From assembly GCF_028737195.1 (NCBI RefSeq), contig NZ_JAQZAJ010000006.1, forward strand, positions 1 through 64,000: a stretch of 64,000 bases of DNA, in the 5' to 3' direction. Position 1 is the first letter of the stretch. Each line of letters starts with the position of its first letter. Positions 15,257 through 24,441 of this stretch are shown piece by piece. The position numbers and the translations under genes were made by a program. Source of the stretch: Pseudovibrio exalbescens (GTDB lineage Bacteria > Pseudomonadota > Alphaproteobacteria > Rhizobiales > Stappiaceae). Below the pieces are notes generated by a model that made no database searches, had not been told where the DNA came from, and worked only from the letters and a program-made list of their open reading frames with translations.

Positions 15257-17290
15257 ATGAAATACCTCGTTTCCGCAAGCTTGATTGTTCTTTCATCGGC
15301 TGCCATGGCTGCCGAATGCCCGCAGATCACAGTGGCTGATGCCCAGGATCTGGCTGGCAAGTACCCGCAGCAGTTCGAACTGGTTGAATTTGAATCAGCA
15401 GCCAACTGCGAGCTGACTTTCTCTCAGAACCCTGAAATCGAAGAGCTGAACGCTCGCATCATCGGCAACAAGGACCTTGCGCCGGTTGAGCAGCGTTTGC
15501 CGGAAGAGCCACTTGTTGTGGCACCTTACCAGCAGATCGGGAACTACGGCGGCGTTCTGGACGGCATGTCCAATGCGACCGAAGCGGGCTCCTCTGACCT
15601 TCTGTCTGTTCGTCACGTGAACCTTGTTCGCTTTTCGGACGACCTCGTGACAATCGTTCCCAATGTGGCCAAGGACTACAAGTGGAACGACGACTACACC
15701 GAGCTGACCTTCACCTTGCGCAAAGGCCACAAGTGGTCTGACGGTGAGCCCTTCACCGCCCATGACATTGCGTTCTGGTACAACAACATGACCATGGATC
15801 CGCAGGTCGTTGAAAAGCCGAAGGATCTCTGGAGTGCTGGCGGCGAGCCGATCGAAGTGATTGCAACCGACGACCAGACTGTGGTCTTCAAGATGAAGGC
15901 TCCGAAGCCTGGCCTTCTCTCCGCGCTGGCAACCAACTACGCGCAGCCGTTCCAGCCGAAGCACTTCCTCGGCCAGTTCCACCCAGCCATCAACCCGGAA
16001 GCGGATGCACTGGCGCAGGCTGCTGGTTTCGAAAACGGCTATGAAGTCATCAACTTCTACTATGGCGGGTCTGACTGGAAAGACGTTCCGTCCCCACTCC
16101 TGAAGGATGCTTCTAAGGTCGAAAAGCTGCCACGCGCAGTTGTGCCAACTCTGGAAAGCCACGTGGTTGTTGAAGACACCACTGAAGGTCGCCGTGTTGT
16201 TGCAAACCCATACTTCCATATGGTCGACACCGCCGGCAACCAGTTGCCTTACATCAACGAAGTGAACGAGTCCTACGTTTCTGACAATGAAGTGCGTGTT
16301 CTCAAGCTGGTAAACGGCGAAATGGACTACAAGTCTCAGTCCGTAAACCTGCCAGACGCACCGACCCTTCTGGATGGTCAGGAAAAGGGTGACTACACCG
16401 TTGAACTGCGCCCAACCATTGGCCTGCCAACCTTCTCCTTCAACGTGACGTCCACGGACGACGACAAGCGGGCAATCTTTGGCAACAAAGACTTCCGTCT
16501 TGCCATGTCTTACGCGATCAACCGCGATGAGATCAATTCCGTTGCCTACTTCGACCTCGGCGAGCCAATGGCCTACATCGCGTTCGATCCGGCTCCAGAG
16601 TTTGCAACGCCAGAGCAGCGGAAGTTCGCAACCGAGTTCGACCCGGTCAAGGCGGGCTCCATGCTGGACGCGATCGGTCTGGTGGACAAGGACGGCGACG
16701 GCTGGCGCGACCTGCCATCTGGCAAGAAGCTGACCTTGAACATGCAGTTCTCCACTCAGGGCGTTCCGACCACTGTTGCTGAACTGGTGGCTCAAGACTG
16801 GTCCAACGTTGGCGTACAGACCACCATCAAGGAAGTTACTTCCGATGAATACCGTTCGGCTCAGTCCGCGAATGAACTGGATGTTCTGGCATGGACCAAG
16901 GGGCAGCCGATCCCTGTGATTCAGGGCACGGCGAAGGACTTCATCGTTCCTTTCGATGACTTCTTCGGTCTGCGCAACGGCATGCTATGGGCTCAGTACA
17001 AGGACACCAACGGTGCTGAAGGCATGGAGCCGCCAGCATGGACGAAGGAACTGGAAGCCAAGATCACCGAATGGCAGTCTTTGGTTCCCGGCACGGATGC
17101 CTCCAACAAGGTTGGCAACGAGATCATCCAGATCTTCCACGACAACTTCCTGATGATCGGTACCGTGAAAGCTCCTGCACCAATTTACCGCTCCAACAAG
17201 CTGCAGAACTTCGAAACGCCGAAGACGTCTTCCTACGACTACTACCGCACCTATCCATACCGCGCTCAGCAGTGGTTCCTGAGCGAGTAA
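15257..17290 (+). CDS. ABC transporter substrate-binding protein, peptide/opine/nickel (SBP_bac_5) family
   Basis: A 677-residue periplasmic binding protein with an 18-residue signal peptide ending A-M-A. The SBP_bac_5 fold is recognisable by L-T-F-T-L-R-K-G-H-K-W-S-D-G-E-P-F-T-A-H, D-F-R-L-A-M-S-Y-A-I-N-R and the C-terminal oligopeptide-type lobe. At 677 residues it is much longer than DppA or OppA (about 530), placing it in a long subgroup of unknown ligand. AAGGAGG (15241-15247) lies nine bases before ATG 15257. A reading frame continues upstream to 14744, but that part overlaps the LysR gene and is not coding. As first gene of an operon with phnW and phnX, its ligand may be an AEP conjugate. 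Simple peptides cannot be excluded. Confidence 0.88.
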   Translation: MKYLVSASLIVLSSAAMAAECPQITVADAQDLAGKYPQQFELVEFESAANCELTFSQNPEIEELNARIIGNKDLAPVEQRLPEEPLVVAPYQQIGNYGGVLDGMSNATEAGSSDLLSVRHVNLVRFSDDLVTIVPNVAKDYKWNDDYTELTFTLRKGHKWSDGEPFTAHDIAFWYNNMTMDPQVVEKPKDLWSAGGEPIEVIATDDQTVVFKMKAPKPGLLSALATNYAQPFQPKHFLGQFHPAINPEADALAQAAGFENGYEVINFYYGGSDWKDVPSPLLKDASKVEKLPRAVVPTLESHVVVEDTTEGRRVVANPYFHMVDTAGNQLPYINEVNESYVSDNEVRVLKLVNGEMDYKSQSVNLPDAPTLLDGQEKGDYTVELRPTIGLPTFSFNVTSTDDDKRAIFGNKDFRLAMSYAINRDEINSVAYFDLGEPMAYIAFDPAPEFATPEQRKFATEFDPVKAGSMLDAIGLVDKDGDGWRDLPSGKKLTLNMQFSTQGVPTTVAELVAQDWSNVGVQTTIKEVTSDEYRSAQSANELDVLAWTKGQPIPVIQGTAKDFIVPFDDFFGLRNGMLWAQYKDTNGAEGMEPPAWTKELEAKITEWQSLVPGTDASNKVGNEIIQIFHDNFLMIGTVKAPAPIYRSNKLQNFETPKTSSYDYYRTYPYRAQQWFLSE

Positions 17291-17316
17291 GCGACGTAGT
17301 CCTTTGAAAACTAACG

Positions 17317-17346
17317 GCAAGGGCGACCACAGGCGATTGCCCTTGC
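17317..17346 (+). other. Intercistronic hairpin after the binding-protein gene
   Basis: GCAAGGGC (17317-17324) pairs perfectly with GCCCTTGC (17339-17346) over a 14-base loop, with no T-tract. Such hairpins after binding-protein genes often protect the upstream mRNA and so raise binding-protein levels over permease levels. Confidence 0.6.
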
Positions 17347-17366
17347 TGCCTCACAGGAGCGAAAAC

Positions 17367-18371
17367 ATGGCAGCATTCCTGAAATTTGTCGGAATCCGAT
17401 TAAGCGCCGCCGTCGTGACGATGTTGTTGGTGTCCTTGATCGTCTTCACTTTGATGGAGCTGGTCCCGGGCAACTGCGCAGAGCGCTACATCGCCTACAA
17501 GACAACGCAGGGCCAGATGATCACCGAAGCCGACGTGCTGGCCGAAGAGATCCGCATGGGGCTCGACCGACCCTACCTGGAACGGTGGGCCAAGTGGGTG
17601 ACCAACGCGATCCTCCATTTTGACCTTGGTGAAAGCTGCCTGTGGCGCGTGGATGTAACCCAGCTGATTGGCGACAAGGTCGCGATCTCCCTTGGGCTGT
17701 CCTTCGCTGCGCTCATACTCACGTACATTATTGCTGTTCCGGTTGGCATCCTGTCCGCAAGCCTGCGGGACAGTTGGTTCGACAGCTCCCTGCGCGTTGT
17801 CAGCTATCTGGGCCTCGCCCTGCCTAACTTCCTTCTGGCGCTCGGCGTCATGCTGGTTGCTACCATCTACTTTGGTGACACCATGACGGGCTTGTTCAGC
17901 GAACAGTACCGCGATGCCCCGTGGAGCCTTGCCAAGTTTGGCGACATGATGAGCCGGGCGTGGCTGCCGATCGTCATTCTGGGCTGGTCTGCCACCGCCA
18001 TTCAGCTTCAGACCATCCGCGCGCTCATGTCCGACGAGCAGGGCAAGCTCTACGTGACGGCTGCACGGGCACGGGGCATTTCCGGTTCTGCGCTGCTGCT
18101 GCGCTATCCCGCCCGTCACGCCCTGGGGCCGGTGATCAACTCCATCGGGTTTGACTTGAACCGCATTTTCAATGACTTGCCGATTGTGGCTGCCGTTCTG
18201 GCGCTGACTGATGCAGGGGCGCTGCTTCTGGACGCGCTGGCCCGCTCAAACGACCAGCAATTGGCCGGTGCGATCATTTTGATCATGACCGCAACAATCG
18301 TCTCTTTGAATTTCATCACCGACATCATTCTCGCGATCATTGATCCGCGCGTACGCCGGGGGTTCTTCTGA
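17367..18371 (+). CDS. ABC transporter permease, DppB/OppB type
   Basis: A 334-residue inner-membrane permease with six predicted helices and a large periplasmic loop after helix 1, as in DppB-like proteins. The coupling EAA-type loop reads Y-V-T-A-A-R-A-R-G-I-S-G, and L-G-L-A-L-P-N-F-L-L-A-L falls in the third helix. The start at 17367 has AGGAG upstream, and an earlier in-frame start (17304) lies in the hairpin region. It overlaps the next permease by one base (TGATG). Confidence 0.88.
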   Translation: MAAFLKFVGIRLSAAVVTMLLVSLIVFTLMELVPGNCAERYIAYKTTQGQMITEADVLAEEIRMGLDRPYLERWAKWVTNAILHFDLGESCLWRVDVTQLIGDKVAISLGLSFAALILTYIIAVPVGILSASLRDSWFDSSLRVVSYLGLALPNFLLALGVMLVATIYFGDTMTGLFSEQYRDAPWSLAKFGDMMSRAWLPIVILGWSATAIQLQTIRALMSDEQGKLYVTAARARGISGSALLLRYPARHALGPVINSIGFDLNRIFNDLPIVAAVLALTDAGALLLDALARSNDQQLAGAIILIMTATIVSLNFITDIILAIIDPRVRRGFF

Positions 18372-19492
18372 TGGGTCTTTTCTCTGCCAAAACCGTCAAG
18401 AAAGAAGACTACTACACCGCGTCCCAGATGCAGCTTGTCTGGGCCCGGTTCAAAAAGAAGCGCTCTGCCATGGTGGCGGCGGGTTTCTTGGTCTTCTTCA
18501 TCCTGTGCGGGGTGTTCGCCGCCTTCATTGGCCCTTACGAGCCCACCGCTGCGGGCCGCAATGCGGATTACACCAATGGGGCACCACAAGTTCCCCAGTT
18601 CTGTGATGACAATGGCTGTTCGTTGGTTCCGTTCATTCACAAGGTGGAACGCTACCGCGGAATGGACACGAACTTTCGCTGGGTAACACGCCAGACCGAC
18701 GAGCGAAACTACATGACCTTCCTGCCGAAGGTGGAGCCCTACAGGATGCTTGGCATCCCGATGGAACACCGCCTGTTTGGCGTGGAAGAAGGCTTCATTC
18801 ACCTGTTTGGCACCGATGCGGCCGGTAAAGACATCTTCTCCCGTACGCTTCACGCCATCGGCATCTCTCTTGCGGTTGGAACAATCGGCGTTCTGATCTC
18901 CTTTGTGCTGGCGCTGATTATTGGCGGTGTTGCGGGTTACTTCGGTGGCTGGGTGGACACAGTGCTGCAAGCCTTGATGGACACGGTGAAGACGACGCCG
19001 ACCATCCCGCTGTTCATGGCGCTCGCAGCCTTCATTCCAGACGAATGGTCTGCCGAGATGCGCTTTGCATTCATCTCCATGATCCTTGGCTTTCTGGGCT
19101 GGGGAACGTTGGCACGCCGTATCCGCACCCATGTTCTGGCGGAGCGCACCGCTGATTATGTGCTGGCTGCCAAGCTGTCATCCGCCGGTCCGGCCCACAT
19201 TATCGGGCGTCATTTGCTGCCCAGCTTCACCAGTTACATCATCGTGGATCTGGTGATCTCGTTCCCCTACATGGTGCTCGCCGAAACCTCCCTCAGCTTC
19301 ATCGGGCTGGGCTTGAAAGACCCCGTGAACTCGCTGGGTGTTCTGCTCCAGAACGTGACCAAGGTAGACGTGCTCCTCAACTACCACTGGTACTTCATTC
19401 CGGTGCCTATTTTCGTGGCCATCGTGTTGGCGTTTGTGTTCGTCGGCGATGGCTTGCGCGATGCGGCTGACCCTTACTCGGAGCGACACTGA
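18371..19492 (+). CDS. ABC transporter permease, DppC/OppC type
   Basis: A 373-residue inner-membrane permease. The N-terminal OppC region has K-K-R-S-A-M-V-A-A-G-F-L before helix 1. The periplasmic loop has H-L-F-G-T-D-A-A-G-K-D-I-F-S-R, the DppC signature. The coupling loop reads Y-V-L-A-A-K-L-S-S-A-G. The loop between the first helix and the D-A-A-G-K-D motif is about 60 residues longer than in E. coli DppC, which fits the enlarged binding protein. It overlaps both neighbours by one base (TGATG), so translation is coupled through the operon. Confidence 0.88.
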   Translation: MGLFSAKTVKKEDYYTASQMQLVWARFKKKRSAMVAAGFLVFFILCGVFAAFIGPYEPTAAGRNADYTNGAPQVPQFCDDNGCSLVPFIHKVERYRGMDTNFRWVTRQTDERNYMTFLPKVEPYRMLGIPMEHRLFGVEEGFIHLFGTDAAGKDIFSRTLHAIGISLAVGTIGVLISFVLALIIGGVAGYFGGWVDTVLQALMDTVKTTPTIPLFMALAAFIPDEWSAEMRFAFISMILGFLGWGTLARRIRTHVLAERTADYVLAAKLSSAGPAHIIGRHLLPSFTSYIIVDLVISFPYMVLAETSLSFIGLGLKDPVNSLGVLLQNVTKVDVLLNYHWYFIPVPIFVAIVLAFVFVGDGLRDAADPYSERH

Positions 19493-20493
19493 TGACCCTT
19501 TTGACCGTCAAAGACCTCGAGGTGAAGTTCGCAACCGCTGAGGGCGAAATCACCGCCGTTGACAAGATCTCGTTTGAGCTGGAGCCGGGAGAAGTGCTTG
19601 GCCTTGTTGGGGAAAGTGGTTCCGGCAAGTCCGTTACCGCCCGTTCTCTGATGCGTCTCAACGCAGGCAACACACGCTATGGCGAAGGCTCCTCCATGAT
19701 CCTGCGCAGTGGTGAGGAGGAAGTGGACATCCTTCGCCTGAAGACGCCAAAGCAACTGCGCAAGGTGCGCGGGGATCTGGTCTCCATGATCTTTCAGGAG
19801 CCCATGGCGAGCTTTGCGCCCGCCATCACCATTGGCAAGCAGATGACCGAGCAGCTGATGCTGCACCGGAAAATGACCAAATCCGAAGCACGAGAGCTTT
19901 CCGTTGATCTGCTGAACCGGGTTGGCATTTCTGAAGCGTCAAAACGGTTCGATCAATATGCCTTCGAACTGTCCGGCGGCATGCGCCAACGCGCAATGAT
20001 TGCCATGGCGCTTTCCACCAAGCCGAAGCTGCTGATCGCCGATGAACCCACGACCGCTTTGGACGTGACCATTCAGGCGCAGGTGATTGATCTCATGAAG
20101 GAGATTGTCGCTGAGTTTGGCATGGGCATCATCTTTATCACCCACGATCTGGGCGTGATTGCCCAAACCGCTGACCGGGTGGCGGTCATGTATCTGGGCA
20201 AGATCATCGAAACCGGCCCTGTTCGTGAAGTGATCCGCAATCCGGCCCATCCCTATACGCAGGGCCTGCTTAACGCGCTGCCGAAACTGGAAAATCTGGA
20301 CGCGCCGCTAACGCCAGTGCCGGGCGATATTCCCAGCCCGCTGGAGCGGCCAAGCGGCTGCGTGTTCCATACACGTTGTCAGCGCGCCATCGAGGGCAAA
20401 TGCGCCCAGATGGTGCCGCCTGAAGTGCAGGTGGTTGCGGGGCACACCTCAGCCTGTTTCTTGAGTGAAGAGCGCCAAGGAGTAGCGGCATGA
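19492..20493 (+). CDS. ABC transporter ATPase, DppD/OppD type
   Basis: A 333-residue ATPase. Walker A is [10 protein letters not shown], followed by Q-E-P-M, the signature L-S-G-G-M-R-Q-R, Walker [13 protein letters not shown] and switch histidine in I-T-H-D-L-G-V. The C-terminal oligo_HPY extension has cysteines in G-C-V-F-H-T-R-C and C-A-Q-M, matching the iron-sulfur-binding cysteines of oligopeptide ATPases. It forms a heterodimer with the next gene product. Overlap with neighbours is one and four bases. Confidence 0.9.
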   Translation: MTLLTVKDLEVKFATAEGEITAVDKISFELEPGEVLGLVGESGSGKSVTARSLMRLNAGNTRYGEGSSMILRSGEEEVDILRLKTPKQLRKVRGDLVSMIFQEPMASFAPAITIGKQMTEQLMLHRKMTKSEARELSVDLLNRVGISEASKRFDQYAFELSGGMRQRAMIAMALSTKPKLLIADEPTTALDVTIQAQVIDLMKEIVAEFGMGIIFITHDLGVIAQTADRVAVMYLGKIIETGPVREVIRNPAHPYTQGLLNALPKLENLDAPLTPVPGDIPSPLERPSGCVFHTRCQRAIEGKCAQMVPPEVQVVAGHTSACFLSEERQGVAA

Positions 20494-21521
20494 CCGACAA
20501 GAAAGTCGCGGTTTCCATCAAGGACCTTTCGGTTGAGTTCTCCATCGGCAAGTCAATGTTTGGCAAGCCGCCAATTCTGACGGCTGTGGGCGGTGTGTCC
20601 CTCGACATTCCGCGCGGCAGTTTCTTTGGTCTGGTGGGCGAGTCCGGGTCCGGCAAGACCACTCTTGGCCGGGCAACCCTTCATGCCGCGCCCATTTCAA
20701 AGGGCAATATCACCTTCACGGACAGTGAAGACCGTGTTTTTGACCTCGCTGAAATGGACCGCAAGGAAGAGAAAGACTTCCGCCGTCGCGCGCAGTTGAT
20801 CTTTCAAGACCCTTACGCTGCCCTTAGCCCGCGCATGACCGTTCGAGACATCATCGCCGAACCGCTGGAAGTGATGAAGTTGACCAAATCTCGCGCCGAA
20901 ACTGATGAGCGTGTGCGCGAGATTGCGGCCCGGTGCCGCTTGAACGTGGAGCATCTGCGCCGTTTCCCCCATGCCTTCTCAGGGGGGCAGCGTCAGCGCA
21001 TATCCATCGCCCGCGCGCTTGTAACTCAGCCGTCCTACATCGTGGCGGATGAGAGTGTGGCAGCGCTGGATGTGTCCATTCAGGCGGACATCTTGAACCT
21101 TCTGAAGTCGCTTCAGCGCGACATGGGGCTGACCTTCCTGTTTATCAGCCACGACCTTTCCGTGGTGGCGCACACATGTGACACGGTTGCCGTCATGTAT
21201 CTTGGCAACATTGTTGAAGTTGCACCGCCTCGCAAGCTGTTTGCAGCGCCGCGCCATCCCTACACCCAAGCGCTGCTCTCGGCGATCCCGTCCTTGGATC
21301 CTGATCACCAGAGCACGGCGATCAAGCTCAAGGGCGAGATCCCGAGTCCCGTCAATCCACCAGCGGGCTGCAAGTTCCATACCCGCTGCCCGCATGCAAC
21401 CGACCGTTGCCGTGTGGTGGAGCCGATCATGCGCGGTGATGCGGAGCACAAGGTGGCCTGTCACCTGGTTGACCTGCCCGTTCTGGCTCAAAGCACAGCA
21501 ACGCAATCGGTGAGTGCATGA
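20490..21521 (+). CDS. ABC transporter ATPase, DppF/OppF type
   Basis: A 343-residue partner ATPase. Walker A is G-E-S-G-S-G-K-T-T-L, the Q-loop Q-D-P-Y-A-A-L-S-P-R-M, the signature F-S-G-G-Q-R-Q-R and switch histidine S-H-D-L-S-V. Walker B reads Y-I-V-A-D-E-S-V-A-A-L-D; the usual D-E-P-x-S-A-L-D has Ser in place of Pro, which several DppF-like proteins also show. The oligo_HPY domain has cysteines in G-C-K-F-H-T-R-C and C-R-V-V. The start overlaps the previous gene by ATGA and its stop overlaps the GNAT start. Confidence 0.9.
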   Translation: MTDKKVAVSIKDLSVEFSIGKSMFGKPPILTAVGGVSLDIPRGSFFGLVGESGSGKTTLGRATLHAAPISKGNITFTDSEDRVFDLAEMDRKEEKDFRRRAQLIFQDPYAALSPRMTVRDIIAEPLEVMKLTKSRAETDERVREIAARCRLNVEHLRRFPHAFSGGQRQRISIARALVTQPSYIVADESVAALDVSIQADILNLLKSLQRDMGLTFLFISHDLSVVAHTCDTVAVMYLGNIVEVAPPRKLFAAPRHPYTQALLSAIPSLDPDHQSTAIKLKGEIPSPVNPPAGCKFHTRCPHATDRCRVVEPIMRGDAEHKVACHLVDLPVLAQSTATQSVSA

Positions 21522-22024
21522 GCAGTGCAGTGCTGAAAGTGGTGAAGCCTCACGAGGTGCAGGAAGCTGAACAGCTGCTTCATGCGGGGTTTGCTGAGTA
21601 TGCCCGAGGGGCGGGCCGTTCTCAAACCGGCCCGTACCCGTGGCTGGCGGATAGTGTCGACCGCGAAATGGTTCTGTTCTGGAAGGGCCGCGCGGGTATC
21701 GTTGTTTTGGACGGCGGGACAGCAGAGGGCCGCGTGACGCTCTCCATGCTCGCCCTTGCGCCCGACCAACAGGGTACCGGGCAAGGTGCCCAGATGATGG
21801 CGTCCGTGGTGGATGAGGTTGCGGCGCGTGGCTTCCATGTTCTGGAGCTGTACACGCTGGAGCAATATGGCCACCTGCGCCGCTTCTATGAGCGGCTGGG
21901 GTTCGTGCTGGAACGCAAAGGCCGACACCCAACCCAAAAAGACGATCTCACGAGAATATTCATGGCGAGAAAAGTGACTGAAAACGGCAGTGTGAAGCCG
22001 CTGTTTCAGGAGGCAGGTGAGTAA
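21518..22024 (+). CDS. GNAT-family N-acetyltransferase in the AEP operon
   Basis: A 168-residue acetyltransferase. The acetyl-CoA loop is visible as L-A-L-A-P-D-Q-Q-G-T-G-Q-G-A-Q-M-M (motif Q/R-x-x-G-x-G/A) and motif B as L-R-R-F-Y-E-R-L-G-F. The N-terminal part is divergent. It is coupled by four-base overlap to the transporter ATPase and by one base to the hydrolase. In other bacteria PhnO acetylates aminoalkylphosphonates, a role that would fit here, but the sequence is not clearly PhnO, so the substrate is inferred only from context. Confidence 0.75.
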   Translation: MSSAVLKVVKPHEVQEAEQLLHAGFAEYARGAGRSQTGPYPWLADSVDREMVLFWKGRAGIVVLDGGTAEGRVTLSMLALAPDQQGTGQGAQMMASVVDEVAARGFHVLELYTLEQYGHLRRFYERLGFVLERKGRHPTQKDDLTRIFMARKVTENGSVKPLFQEAGE

Positions 22025-23526
22025 TGCAGAAGCGCCCAAACATCTTGTTCATTACAGCAGACCAATGGCGCGGCGACAGCGTGGCTTATGCGGGAAACTC
22101 GGTGGTGCAAACGCCGAATGTGGACGCGCTGGCGGGCGAGGGACGTGCCTTCCTGCGCCACTACGCGGCGGCTGCACCGTGTTCGCCAGCCCGGGCGGCC
22201 ATGTATACCGGCCTTTACCAGATGAACAACCGTGTGGTCGCCAATGGTACACCGCTGGACAATCGGTTTGACAACTTCGCAAGGGCAGCGCGGCGCGCCG
22301 GTTATACGCCAACGCTTTTCGGGTATACCGATATTGCAGCGGACCCGCGCACGCTGGACCCCAACGACCCAGCCGGGCAGACTTACGAAGGGGTGCTTCC
22401 GGGATTTGAAGTGGAGCAGGCGCTGATTGGCGATGAAGCGCCATGGAAGGCTTGGTTGCGCCGCCGGGGGCATGCAAAAGAAGATGTAAGCCAGCCGTAC
22501 CTGCTGCCGAAGCAGGAAGGGCACACCATTCCAAATGGCCCGGCCGTATTCTCCGCAGAAGAAACCCAGACGGCCTATTTGACCGAGCGCTTCATGGAGT
22601 GGTTCGATGAGCAACCGGCTGAACGCCCATGGTTTGCGCATCTCTCCTACATTCACCCGCACCCGCCATTCGTGGCTCCAGCGCCTTACAACGACATGTA
22701 CGCGCCGGAAAACGTGCCGGGCTTCAAGGGCACTGGCCATGATGATCTGGTGGCGGCGTCGCATCCGCTTGTGGCGCTCATGCGCCGCAAGATGAGCGCT
22801 AGTGATTTTGTGCCCGGAACCGAAGGGCTGGTTGAGGACCTCGGTGAAGAGGATCTGCGGCGGATCAAGGCGGTTTACTATGGCTTGATCACTGAAGTTG
22901 ATGCGCAGCTTGGGCGCCTGTTTGATCATCTGAAAACCATGGGCGCCTGGGATAACACCGTAATTGTGTTTACCTCCGATCACGGCGAGATGATGGGCGA
23001 CCACGGCATGCTGGGCAAAGGCGGCTTTTACGATCAAAGCCAGCATATTCCGCTGATCATCAAGGTGCCGGGCATGGCACCGCAGGCCCCATGCAAGGCG
23101 ATGACTTCTGCTGTCGATCTGTTCCCCACGCTGCTGGAGATGACGGGCATTGAGGCGAAGAACGCGCTCGATGGGCAATCCCTCATGCCGCTGATGGCGG
23201 GTGAGACCCCAGTGGGCTGGCGCGATGCGGCGCTGTGGGAGTTTGACTTCCGCTACATGGTCGAGCCGGGTTGGCTGGACACGGAAGGTCGCCGGGTGAC
23301 CGATTATCAGCTGATGGTGCGCCGTGATGAGCGTTATTTGCTGGCGTATTCGCCCTCCGTTCCTCCGGTGTTGTTCGATCTGGAAACCGACCCTGATTGC
23401 ACGGTGAACCTGTTTGAAACCCCGGAAGGTCAGGAGATCGCCTACCCGCTTCTGGAAGCCATGATGACGGCGCGTATGCGGGCGGCGGACGACACCCAAA
23501 GCGCAAACAACGTTTTGCTCAAGTAG
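22024..23526 (+). CDS. Phosphonate monoester hydrolase-like protein (alkaline phosphatase superfamily, formylglycine type)
   Basis: A 500-residue hydrolase of the sulfatase fold. Asp13 in T-A-D-Q-W-R-G-D and Cys53 in P-C-S-P-A-R start the metal and nucleophile site, with Asp319-His320 in T-S-D-H-G-E. Cys53 should be converted to formylglycine (C-x-P-x-R). It is nearer to rhizobial and Burkholderia phosphonate monoester hydrolases than to choline or aryl sulfatases: it shares T-G-L-Y-x-M-N, the P-L-D-x-R segment, G-Y-T-x-x-x-x-D-P-R-T, H-P-P-F-V-A, Y-G-L-I-T-E-V-D and W-x-x-E-F-D-F-R. These enzymes split phosphonate monoesters and phosphodiesters. No signal peptide is visible, so it acts in the cytoplasm after import. 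Beside phnWX it probably frees AEP from an ester. Confidence 0.8.
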   Translation: MQKRPNILFITADQWRGDSVAYAGNSVVQTPNVDALAGEGRAFLRHYAAAAPCSPARAAMYTGLYQMNNRVVANGTPLDNRFDNFARAARRAGYTPTLFGYTDIAADPRTLDPNDPAGQTYEGVLPGFEVEQALIGDEAPWKAWLRRRGHAKEDVSQPYLLPKQEGHTIPNGPAVFSAEETQTAYLTERFMEWFDEQPAERPWFAHLSYIHPHPPFVAPAPYNDMYAPENVPGFKGTGHDDLVAASHPLVALMRRKMSASDFVPGTEGLVEDLGEEDLRRIKAVYYGLITEVDAQLGRLFDHLKTMGAWDNTVIVFTSDHGEMMGDHGMLGKGGFYDQSQHIPLIIKVPGMAPQAPCKAMTSAVDLFPTLLEMTGIEAKNALDGQSLMPLMAGETPVGWRDAALWEFDFRYMVEPGWLDTEGRRVTDYQLMVRRDERYLLAYSPSVPPVLFDLETDPDCTVNLFETPEGQEIAYPLLEAMMTARMRAADDTQSANNVLLK

Positions 23527-23624
23527 GCAGCAAGCAACTCGAATGCTGGACGCGGGCGTCACAGGACGCTTTTACGCGGATGGGCGGCTATTGCCGCATG
23601 GAACTCAAAACAAGGACAAAAAGA

Positions 23625-24386
23625 ATGTTGGAAGAGGCTCGGGAAATTGCGGCGGTGGCAGCTGACAAGGCACGTCACTACTTCCGCAAGCCCGTTCGCA
23701 TTGAGGTCAAATCTGACCTCAGTCCGGTAACCGAAGCAGATCGATCCATCGAAGACGAAGTCCGGGCCCTTCTTGCCTCAAAGTTTCCGGAGCATGGCAT
23801 CTTTGGTGAAGAGCAAGGCATCGAGGGCGGTGACCGCGACGAGATGTGGATCGTGGACCCTATTGATGGCACGCGCTCCTTCATGACGGGCCATCCGCTC
23901 TTCGGCTTCTTGCTGGGGCACCTGCACAAAGGGCAGCCGGATGTGGGCGTGATCTGCATGCCGGCGCTGGGAGAGGTGTTTTCCGCAAAAAAGGGCGGCC
24001 CTGCGGAGCTGAACGGCGGGGAAATCTCATGCTCGGGGCAGACCGATCTTTCTGAGGCGAACATCTACATCAACGAAGGCGAACGGCTCTACCGCGATCG
24101 CCCCGAGGTGTTCGAGCGGCTGCTTTGCGTGGGCAAGAACCGCCGCTTGGCCTTTGACTGCTACCCCCACGCCTTGGTCGCAGCGGGCTATGTGGATGCG
24201 GTGATCGACTACGGCCTTGAGCCCTATGACATTCTGCCGGTGTGCGTGGTGGTGGAAGCGGCTGGCGGTGTGATGACCGACTGGTCTGGCAACGCGCTGG
24301 ATGTGAAGTCACGCGGGGCGGTGGTCTCGGCGGCAACGCCTGAACTTCATGCTGCGCTTTTGAAAGTACTCAACGAGACCTCTTGA
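23625..24386 (+). CDS. Inositol monophosphatase/HisN-family phosphatase
   Basis: A phosphatase of about 253 residues. Lithium-sensitive phosphatase motifs are F-G-E-E-Q-G (metal Glu), I-V-D-P-I-D-G-T-R-S-F (two Asp ligands) and P-Y-D-I-L-P-V near the C-terminus, in place of the more usual W-D-x-A-A-G. F-x-x-G-H-P-L-F-G is closest to the HisN type of histidinol phosphatase. The start at 23625 follows AAGGA by eight bases; ATGs at 23598 and 23580 are possible but less well placed. Inside an AEP operon it may remove phosphate from the alcohol moiety left after ester cleavage, for example glycerol phosphate. That is inference; a housekeeping HisN role is unlikely in this context. Confidence 0.78.
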   Translation: MLEEAREIAAVAADKARHYFRKPVRIEVKSDLSPVTEADRSIEDEVRALLASKFPEHGIFGEEQGIEGGDRDEMWIVDPIDGTRSFMTGHPLFGFLLGHLHKGQPDVGVICMPALGEVFSAKKGGPAELNGGEISCSGQTDLSEANIYINEGERLYRDRPEVFERLLCVGKNRRLAFDCYPHALVAAGYVDAVIDYGLEPYDILPVCVVVEAAGGVMTDWSGNALDVKSRGAVVSAATPELHAALLKVLNETS

Positions 24387-24441
24387 GAATTGATGCCCGC
24401 TTCAGGGAGCGCGGGTGTTTTGCACGAAAAGGAACAAGAAC

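Noticed and set aside
21518-22024. PhnO (aminoalkylphosphonate acetyltransferase)
   Set aside because: GNAT motifs are clear but the rest does not follow PhnO; kept as a GNAT of unknown substrate.
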